A stretch of DNA of 64,000 nt, from positions 80,290,422 to 80,354,421 of the forward strand of contig CM061140.1 in NCBI GenBank assembly GCA_030789695.1, in the 5' to 3' direction. Below the pieces are notes generated by a model, which was given only the letters and a program-made list of their open reading frames with translations, did no database searches and had not been told where the DNA came from. The position numbers and the translations under genes were made by a program. How positions within the stretch are numbered: position 1 is the stretch's first letter; every line of letters begins with the position of its first letter. Source of the DNA: Scilla litardierei. Lineage: Eukaryota; Streptophyta; Magnoliopsida; Asparagales; Asparagaceae. This document shows, one piece after another, positions 55,640-64,000 of the stretch.

Positions 55640-58052
55640 TGTAACGACTGCTTTTCATGTATCTGAATATAATATAATATAATATATGTTTTGGTGGATT
55701 TTCTCCTCTTGTGTGGTTTTCGTCTCCGTAGATTTCATTTTCGATCGATTCGTCGTATTTTCTCGTTTCTTCCTTAGGATTGTCGATTTCGAAGTATGTC
55801 ACTCGTGACGGACTTCATAACGGTCGTATCTAACTGTTAGATCAAGCCTAGGAGTCTTAGGAATCGATCCCGGGGCCCCGCGCTCCGTATCGGAACTTTT
55901 GGTGCTCATTAGCCGGTGTAAGAAGGGCTACCGACCGACTAGATGACGATCCAGTCGGTCGGCAATCCTTCTTGGACCGACTAGTTGGCTTTCTAAAATT
56001 ATTCAGGAGTTACTGTTTATCGTTAGTCGGTCTAAGAACGTTGGTTGACCGACTAGGTTGCAAACTAGTCGGTCGGCAATGCTTCTTTAACCGACTAACT
56101 CATCATCTTATTTTTGTATCAGCTATTGTTTACTCTTAGTCGGTCTAAGAACGTTCATCGACCGACTAGATGATAAACTAGTCGGTCAGTATTTGTTCAT
56201 GGACCAACTAACTCTAGAATCCTATTTTCGTTCAGGAGTTACTGTTTGCACTTAGTCGGTCTGCGTTGGTCGACCGACCGACTAGTTGCCAAACTAGTCG
56301 GTCAGTGGTTGCTCTTTGACCGACTAACCAGTGTTGAAACCCTAATTTCTGGGCAGCCGCCAGCTCAACCTATTTAAACCCAACCCAAACGATTTCTTCT
56401 TCCCCAACACGACCCAAAACCCTAAAATCTTCCCCCTTGAGCCCCCATCTTCCTCCAAGCTTCATTTCTTCATTCCAAGCCCTAGAATTATCATCCAAAC
56501 CATCCATCCACTCTATCTACCTCTCATCTTCCCCAAAATCTCATCAAATCCATCAAAATCCCCAAATCCCCCAAAACCCTAATTCTCCCAAACTTCTCCA
56601 ATCTTTTCCAGATCTGATCCTAGGGTTCCCCGGAGTGTTCCTTCCGTCTCCTCTTGGTAAGAAATCGATTCCTCTATGTTTTCATAGTCTATTGGTATTT
56701 TTATGAAACCCTAATAAATTTCATGTTGTTTGATGGTTGTTCCCCCATAACAGTGATTTCCCCATAGATTGGCATCCGTGTGACGAAGTAGTTGCCATCC
56801 CCGGTGCTAGGCAAGTGAAACTTGCATCTCTTGATTTAGGCCATGTCTTAGGCCATTTCCCTTGCTTTAGCGTAAAAGAGACTAGACGGTGAAAGGATAG
56901 CCGTTTAGACGCCATTGACCTAGCTTGACAACGAAGCTTGGTCCGTCACCCTCATCATGCTTGTATGTCACGTTTAATTTCCCTTAACGGTACGCGTATT
57001 AACTGTTCATGTCATCCATGCATCCTTAACCGCTATTGCATTTTAACTGTCACGTTTAATTTAATTAACGGTACGCGAATATGTTCATGTCATTGCATTT
57101 TAACTGTCACGTTTAAATACAATTAACGGTACGCGTATTAACTGCTCATGTCATTGCATGCTTGAATACTCATCGTGATTGCGTAGCTTTGCTACATACT
57201 TGTACTATCGTTCCGGCTAGGCCCCCACCTTGCGTGGGCACAATCCTATGCCACTTGCACTTTCTGGCTCGTGCTCCAGAAGACGAGATTAACACAGCCT
57301 GCGGGCAATAGGGCACTCGTTGAGTGACCCCTTGTACTTGATACTTGAACACAGCCTGCGGGCAATAGGGCACTCGTCGAGTGATCCCTTGTAATTTACT
57401 TGTTACTTGACATTACATGTCACCCCTACCACTTGATACTTGCCACTTGTACTCTCCTTTACCTTACTTGTTACCACCGTACTTTACTTGCCATGCATCA
57501 TGTTTTAATTGCTAGGTTGCTAGTTTGCCATTATTCCCGTTTCCTTGCACAAGTCTTTCGACTTGCTGACATGTGCCCCTTTACTCTTTTGGGTGACACA
57601 TGTTAGAGCCCGAGCCTGAGTTACTTGCTGAGGACGTGGTGTTTGCTGACGCCGAGCCCATGCTTGTGTTTGACGGGGAGTACGTGGACACTGGGGACCA
57701 GTCCTAGTGTCTTTGTTGTGTTTTACTTTTGTTAGACAGTTGTTTTGTTATCGGTGCGTAGCACCTATACTTTGTTGTTGTTGTTGCTTTTGTTGGCCTT
57801 GTTCTGGACCTTTAGACTCTTCTCCTTTAGCCTGGTGGCTTTTCTGGATGTTGAACTTATTTTCTTGTTGGACAATGTATGAGATGTGAGATTTTATTTC
57901 AGTCTCTCCTTGTGTTATTATTGTTATTCTGTTGTGGTTACAGGGACCTGCTTATGTATTATTGACGCTTATCGGGCTTGGGGCTTCATAGCTCCTCTCC
58001 CGTGCGGACCTTCTCACGTCTCGCCTCCATTTTAGGGAAGCGGGTCGTGATA
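55640..58052 (+). repeat. 5' LTR of gypsy element B
   Basis: About 2.4 kb, start fixed by the 3' copy at 62881. The end near GGGTCGTGATA (58052) is inferred from the degenerate primer site that follows. 55905-56330 contains four imperfect units with TAGTCGGTC and GACCGACTAG words. TATTTAAACCC at about 56370 may be the promoter TATA. Long T/C-rich leader sequence follows. Confidence 0.8.
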
Positions 58053-58075
58053 GGTTTTGTTGGTGGCCCATGCAG
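58053..58075 (+). other. damaged primer binding site of gypsy element B
   Basis: GGTTTTGTTGGTGGCCCATG resembles the usual TTTTGGTATCAGAGCCCATG with about six bases missing. If correct, this copy could not prime normally. Confidence 0.45.
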
Positions 58076-58195
58076 GTCCCTCTGTAACTGCGATTTTTGG
58101 AATAGTGATAATAATATTAGAATGTCCAATAAACTAAGTTCGACGCCCGAGTCATAAGCTATGAGTCTAATCTGATTCGTTTTCTGTGTCACTAG

Positions 58196-61100
58196 ATGGC
58201 AGGAAGACGTTTCACCCGTGGTGGGGGAAGTGGCGCGATCCCTCATGATGAGGAGCCTGAGCGGGAACCCACCAGCGATGAGATGATGCGGATGATGCTC
58301 CAGATGATGCAAGTTCAGCAGGGCGTGCTTCTGCAAGTCCAGAATGCTCCACTTGCTCGAGCTGCCCGGGCTCTTCCGGATGCCCCTCGCTCCGAGCCGG
58401 GAGCGAAGCAATTTCGGGAGCTGGGTCCTGCATATTTTGATGGTTCTGAGGGTCCTCTGGCTGCCGACGAGTGGATAAGGAACATTGAGGATAACTTGGC
58501 AATGGCGAAGATTAACCCGGCTGGATGGGTTGATCTGGCTAAGAGGCAGCTGAAGGACAACGCCAGGAATTGGTGGGATGCGGAAGAGAATATGCTGGTG
58601 GAGCCGATCGTTTGGGCTACCTTCAAGTCCAGATTCGATGGAGAGTTCTTCCCGAAGGCTGCTCGGCAGGTGATGCTACAGCGCTTTATAGATCTGAAGC
58701 AGGGGAGCTTGTCGGTGGATCAGTACCACCAGGAGTTCACGAGGCTCAGTCGGTTTGCACCTAAGATGGTGCAGGATGCCGATGAGAAAGCTCAGCGATT
58801 TCTTCAGGGGCTTGCCTTGGAGCTTCAGAGTTTTGTGACCTCTTCTGACTTGGAGACATATCAGAAGGTTCTGATTGCTGCGAGGCGGCAAGAGTTAAAT
58901 TTGAATCAGAGAAAGGGACATGTTTCCGGAGCTGGGAAGAGGCCTATGGAGCAGGCCAGGGCGGTGGTTAGGCCTGGTTTCAAGCCTAATCATCCGGTGC
59001 AGTTCAAGAGGCCAGGAGGGCCTATCCTGAAGACTTGCCATTTCTGTGGCAAGACTGGACACCTCAGGGATCAGTGTAGGAGGTTTCTAGGACAGTGCAT
59101 TGTCTGCGGAGATCCTGCCCACACCATCCGGGGGTGTCCGAAGTCGAGACAGCCTTGGCGGGCTCCTATTGCAGCACAGCCGTTGCAGCAGCGAGCTCAT
59201 GTGCCCGTTGGACGTGGAGCGCCCCTTGTTCCACAGAGACAGGCCTTTCGACAGGCTGTTCCACCGAGAGGGCAGGCCTTTCTGATGACTGAGGAGGAGA
59301 GCATGGCCATGGATGAAGTTATTGTAGGTAACGCTCATTCTAGCTATTTATCTTCCTTAGATAGTTTGATTTTTGATTATATTGGTTGCTTGCTCATGAT
59401 TGTTTGCTAGACTAGGATTTGATTGTTAAATGCTTGTTAGGTGTGGTTTTGGTTTGCATGTTTCCTGCACGAGTCCTCTTTGACTCTGGTGCATCGATGT
59501 GCATTTTGGCCCGGAGCTTCGTGGAGAAGCATTCCTTGTCGACGTCCTCTCTTCCTAAGAGTTGGAATATCGTCACAGGGAACGGTGTAGTCTCGGTGCA
59601 TCGTGGGTGCAATTCTTGCCCGTTGGTGGTTTGTGGACGTGAGCTTTGTGCTGATTTCATTGTCCACGACATCATCAACTATGATGCAGTTCTTGGGATG
59701 GACTGGCTTGCGAGCTTCTATGCTACGATCGACTGTCAGAGAAAGAAGGTGGTGTTCGAGATTCCCGGACATCCAGTATTTGAGTTCAGTCGTGGTAGCA
59801 GTTCGCTTGGTCCTGTCAGATTTCGGGCCAGGCCAGTGGAGGCTGTGGCTATGCAGATGGAGCTGGAGTGGCCAGCTGTGGTGCGTGATTTTGGCGACGT
59901 CTTCCCCGAGGAGATGTCTGGTTTGCCGCCTGATCGGGCTTTGGAATTTTCTATCGATCTTGTTCCAGGTGCGCAGCCGATTTCGAAGGCGCCGTATCGT
60001 ATGGCACCTGCAGAGTTGGAAGAGTTGCGGAAGCAGTTGGATGAGCTTTTGCGGAAGGGTTATATTAATCCTAGCGTGTCTCTGTGGGGAGCACCGGTGT
60101 TGCTGGTGAAGAAGAAGGATGGTTCGCGTCGCATGTGCGTGGACTATCGGGAGTTGAATGCGGTGACCATTAAGAATTAATACCCGTTGCCTCGCATCGA
60201 TGATATTTTTGATCAGCTTGGAGGTTCGAGGGTGTTTTCTAAATTGGATTTGAGGAGTGGTTACCATCAGTTGAAGGTGAAGAAGGGAGATGTTCCGAAG
60301 ACGGCGTTCAGGACGAAGTATGGACACTATGAGTTCGTGGTTATGCCTTTCGGCGTAACCAACGTGCCCACAGTTTTCATGAATCTGATGAACCTGATTT
60401 TCTACGACTTTTTGGATAAGTTTGTCGTTATCTTTATTGACGACATTCTGATCTATTCGAAGTCGAAGGAAGAGCATGCCTCGCACTTAAGGACGGTGTT
60501 GGAGATCTTGAGGAAGCATCGGTTGTATGCTAAGTTTTCGAAGTGCGAGTTTTGGCTGGATAGAGTTGCTTTTCTCGGGCATGTGGTGAGTGGAGATGGT
60601 ATTTCAGTGGATCCCGAGAAGGTTCGGGCCATCAGGGAGTGGCCTGTTCCGTCGTCGGCGTCTGAGATTCGGAGTTTCCTTGGACTTGCTGGTTACTATC
60701 GGTGATTCATTAAGGACTTTTCTCGTATTGCTGAGCCGATGACCAGGTTGACGCGGAAGGATGTTGCTTTTGTTTGGTCGGGTGATTGTGAGGGTGCTTT
60801 TGGTGTCCTGAAGGAGAGGTTGACGACTGCCCCTATTCTTGTCGTGCCTGATCGCAGCGGTGGATTTGAGATCTTTTGCGATGCTTCTGGCAAGGGTCTC
60901 GGTTGTGTGTTGCATCAGCATGGGCACGTTGTGGCGTATGCGTCTCGTCAGCTTAAGGTTCATGAGAAGAATTACCCGACGCATGATTTGGAGTTGGCTG
61001 CCGTTGTGTTTGCTCTTAAGATTTGGAGGCACTTCTTGCTGAGTGAGAAAGTGAAGATTTTCACCGATCACAAAAGCTTGAAGTACATTTTCACTCAAAA

Positions 61101-62834
61101 GGAGCTCAACATGCGACAGCGTCGATGGTTGGAGCTTATGGCGGATTATGATATTGATTTGCAGTTTCACCCTGGCAAGGTGAATGTGGTTCCAGATGCT
61201 TTGAGTAGGCTTCCTGCGGTGATGGTTTTGACCTCGCAGTGGAGATTGCAGCAGGATTTTTGCGAGTCTGGTGTGGAGATTGTTCTTCCTGGGGAGGCTT
61301 CGTCGTTGATGTACATGCAGGTACAGTCGACGATCGTGGATCGGATTAAGGCTGGCCAGGCTGAGGATCCGAAGCTGGTGAGGATTCGGGAGCAGGTGGA
61401 AGCCGGTCTGCGGACTGACTTTTTGATTCATGAGGATGGCTCGCTGAGGTTCGGGGCCAGGTTGTGTGTGCCAGCTGGGGATATCAGAGAGGAGCTGATG
61501 GTGGAGGCACACAGTTCGCCGTATTCTGTGCATCCTGGTGGCACCAAGATGTACCAGGATCTTCGTCTGAATTATTGGTGGCGTGGTATGAAGAGGAGTG
61601 TGGCTCGGAGTGTAGCCAAGTGCTTGGTTTGCCAGCAAGTGAAGGCGGAGCATCAGCGTACGGCCGGGTTGCTACAACCGCTTCCGATTCCGGAGTGGAA
61701 GTGGCAACACATCACTATGGATTTCGTGACTGGACTACCTCGGAGTCCGAAGCAGAATGACGCGATTTGGGTGATCGTAGATCGATTGACCAAATCTGCG
61801 CACTTTATTCTGTTCCGAGTGGGACAGTCCACTGAGGCGCTAGCAAGGAGATATATGGAGGTAAAATTCTTTTACTCTCCGTTTTATTTCCTTTTCCTAG
61901 TTTGGATAGTGATGTAACGTGAATCGTGCAGGAGGTTGTGCGACTTCATGGAGTCCCCGTGAGTATCGTGTCTGACAGAGACACGAGGTTCACATCTCAG
62001 TTCTGGCAGAGTTTGCAGAAGAGCTTGGGTACGTGTTTGAGTTTCAGCACGGCGTACCATCCGTAGACGGATGGCCAGTCCGAGAGGACGATTCAGATTT
62101 TGAAAGACATGCTGAGGGCGTGCATGTTGGATTTCAAGGGTTCGTGGGAGGACCATCTACACTTGGTGGAGTTTTCCTACAACAACAGCTTCCAGGCGAG
62201 TATTGGCATGGCGCCTTTCGCCGCTCTTTATGGGAGGAAATGTCGATCGCCATTGAGTTGGGATGACGTTGGAGATCGGGAGTTGTTGGGACCTGAGATG
62301 ATCGTGGAGGCTGTGGATATCGTCAGGAATATTCAGGAGAGGTTGAGAATTGCTCAGGACCGTTTTAAGCATTGGGCGGATGCCAAACGTCGTCCTTTGG
62401 AGTTTCAGCCGGGCGACCATGTGTTCTTGAAGATTTCCCCGAATCGTGGTGTGATTCGTTTCGGGAAGCGTGGAAAGTTGAGCCCGCGATACATTGGACC
62501 GTTTGACGTTCTGGAGAGGGTTGGTGAGGTAGCTTATCACTTGGCCTTGCCGCCATCTTTGGAAGGAGTTCACAATGTTTTCCATGTGTCGCAGCTTCGT
62601 CGATACATTAGCGATCCGTCTCATGCGGTGGATTTTTCGGAGATTACCGTTCGCCCCGATATGACGTATGACCAGCATCCAGTGCAGATCCTGGACAGGC
62701 GTCAGAAATCGCTTCGGAACAAGATTGTCAATCTTGTGAGGGTGATGTGGCGACACGGTTCACCTGGAGAGTCTACTTGGGAGAGTGAGGATGAGATGCG
62801 AGAGCGTTTCCCACTTTTGTTTCCGGACTCGTGA
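58196..62834 (+). CDS. chromovirus-type gag-pol polyprotein with two introns and three stops
   Basis: ATG at 58196 ([20 protein letters not shown]). Order: gag; two zinc knuckles ([14 protein letters not shown] and [14 protein letters not shown], 59036-59140); protease (FDSGAS, about 59480); RT with FIDD (about 60434); RNase H ([13 protein letters not shown]); integrase with HHCC and D, D, E ([22 protein letters not shown]); chromodomain-like end ([16 protein letters not shown]) to 62834. Gag and protease are in different frames, reconciled by removing a 113-nt GT-AG segment at 59328-59440. A 71-nt GT-AG segment at 61861-61931 separates two integrase halves, again with a frame change. Stops: TAA 60178-60180, TGA 60703-60705 (from CGA) and TAG 62064-62066 (from CAG). 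Confidence 0.92.
59328..59440 (+). other. predicted intron 1 in the gypsy B polyprotein
   Basis: Starts GTAACGCTC, ends GCTTGTTAG. Splicing joins DEVIV to [19 protein letters not shown], restoring a continuous gag-protease frame; unspliced sequence contains TAG stops. Confidence 0.7.
61861..61931 (+). other. predicted intron 2 in the gypsy B polyprotein
   Basis: Starts GTAAAATTC, ends AATCGTGCAG. Splicing joins RRYMEE to [16 protein letters not shown] inside the integrase catalytic core; unspliced reading stops within the segment. Confidence 0.75.
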
Positions 62835-62880
62835 GTATTTGGAAATTCCGAGGACGGAATTTTTCTTAAGTTGGGGAGGA

Positions 62881-64000
62881 TGTAACGACTGCTTTTCATG
62901 TATCTGAATATAATATAATATAATATATGTTTTGGTGGATTTTCTCCTCTTGTGTGGTTTTCGTCTCCGTAGATTTCATTTTCGATTGATTCGTCGTATT
63001 TTCTCGTTTCTTCCTTAGGATTGTCGATTTCGAAGTATGTCACTCGTGACGGACTTCATAACGGTCGTATCTAACTGTTAGATCAAGCCTAGGAGTCTTA
63101 GGAATCGATCCCGGGGCCCCGCGCTCCGTATCGGAACTTTTGGTGCTCATTAGTCGGTGTAAGAAGGGCCACCGACCGACTAGATGACGATCCAGTCGGT
63201 CGGCAATCCTTCTTGGACCGACTAGTTGGCTTTCTAAAATTATTCAGGAGTTACTGTTTATCGTTAGTCGGTCTAAGAACGTTGGTTGACCGACTAGGTT
63301 GCAAACTAGTTGGTCGGCAATGCTTCTTTAACCGACTAACTCATCATCTTATTTTTGTATCAGCTACTGTTTACTCTTAGTCAGTCTAAGAACGTTCATC
63401 GACCGACTAGATGATAAACTAGTCGGTCAGTATTTGTTCATGGACCGACTAACTCTAGAATCCTATTTTCGTTCAGGAGTTACTGTTTGCACTTAGTCGG
63501 TCTGCGTTGGTCGACCGACCGACTAGTTGCCAAACTAGTCGGTCAGTGGTTGCTCTTTGACCGACTAACTAGTGTTGAAACCCTAATTTCTGGGCAGCTG
63601 CCAGCTCAACCTATTTAAACCCAACCCAAACGATTTCTTCTTCCCCAACACGACCCAAAACCCTAAAATCTTCCCCCTTGAGCCCCCATCTTCCTCCAAG
63701 CTTCATTTCTTCATTCCAAGCCCTAGAATTATCATCCAAACCATCCATCCACTCTATCTACCTCTCATCTTCCCCAAAATCTCATCAAATCCATCAAAAT
63801 CCCCAAATCCCCCAAAACCCTAATTCTCCCAAACTTCTCCAATCTTTTCCAGATCTGATCCTAGGGTTCCCCGGAGTGTTCCTTCCGTCTCCTCTTGGTA
63901 AGAAATCGATTCCTCTATGTTTTCATAGTCTATTGGTATTTTTATGAAACCCTAATAAATTTCATGTTGTTTGATGGTTGTTCCCCCATAACAGTGATTT
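62881..64000 (+). repeat. 3' LTR of gypsy element B, truncated by the window
   Basis: Begins TGTAACGACTGC immediately after the purine tract AAGTTGGGGAGGA. By eye it differs from the 5' LTR at nine positions over 1,120 bp, all transitions. Confidence 0.97.

Larger units (their letters stand above)
55640..64000 (+). mobile_element. Ty3/gypsy chromovirus-like LTR retrotransposon B, nested in element A, runs off the window
   Basis: Two copies of an LTR beginning TGTAACGACTGC start at 55640 and 62881; the second is cut by the end of the window. Between them are gag, protease, RT, RNase H, integrase and a chromodomain-like tail, an order typical of Ty3/gypsy. Over the 1,120 bp available the LTRs differ at only nine bases, so the insertion is very recent, yet the coding region has three stops. 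Two spliceosome-type introns are predicted in the polyprotein. Confidence 0.95.

Noticed and set aside
5591..62066. Alternative genetic code or stop-codon reassignment (many stops stand at Gln codons, as in some ciliates)
   Set aside because: Stops also replace Trp and Arg, ordinary terminators are used elsewhere, and the gene content is plainly that of a flowering plant. C-to-T decay explains them more simply.
59437..62756. Long minus-strand frames (349 and 199 codons) opposite gypsy pol
   Set aside because: They are antisense shadows of a strongly biased coding sequence; the plus strand encodes clear RT and integrase domains.

Overview
The window is nuclear DNA of a flowering plant. The evidence is a FAR1-RELATED SEQUENCE (FRS) gene with GT-AG introns, a Ty1/copia element primed by a tRNA-Met-like site, two Ty3/gypsy elements of Athila-like and chromovirus-like type, Helitron ends, and fragments of DUF674 and HSP70 genes. 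The species cannot be told from the sequence. Almost everything here is a transposable element, a gene derived from one, or a repeat.

Layout. 1-3.1 kb is a nest of five MITE-like elements bounded by microsatellites. 3.1-7.3 kb holds a FAR1/MULE-type FRS gene. 7.3-22 kb is a mosaic of repeated ~1 kb modules, each with a minus-strand TATA box, carrying fragments of other genes (DUF674, HSP70, an FRS tail, a coiled-coil gene); it includes a 402-bp tandem array and two Helitron-like insertions. 22-25.2 kb holds an unidentified minus-strand gene and eleven copies of a 184-bp repeat. 25.2-29.3 kb is AT-rich, with a MITE and a third coiled-coil gene fragment. 29.5-46.5 kb is a cluster of three related FAR1-type genes. 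One is a FAR1-MULE transposase-OTU protease gene on the minus strand. The other two are plus-strand FAR1-OTU genes that have lost the transposase core, and the second of these is split by a 7.8-kb copia element with a perfect 5-bp target duplication. 46.5-49.6 kb is motif-rich spacer, a further module and a Helitron end. 49.7-64 kb is an Athila-like gypsy element with a chromovirus-type gypsy element nested in it, which runs off the window.

The most striking signal is a dispersed ~20-bp motif, consensus TTGCTCAACGCGCACAACGG, mostly arranged as inverted pairs 15-25 bp apart. I count over 100 copies by eye between 3.5 and 47.7 kb. I saw none in the first 3 kb, inside the copia element, in 22-27.2 kb or in the last 16 kb. 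Clusters lie on both sides of every FAR1-type gene and around the gene-fragment modules. In three places the motif has itself become a tandem array (21, 34 and 402 bp periods). My inference, untested, is that it is a subterminal or binding motif for this FAR1/MULE/OTU family and that the modules are its non-autonomous, gene-capturing relatives.

Nearly all coding regions carry one or a few in-frame stops, and twelve of thirteen can be explained by one C-to-T or G-to-A change, as expected for methylated, silenced plant DNA. Boundaries of repeats and elements were set by eye and may be off by several bases.
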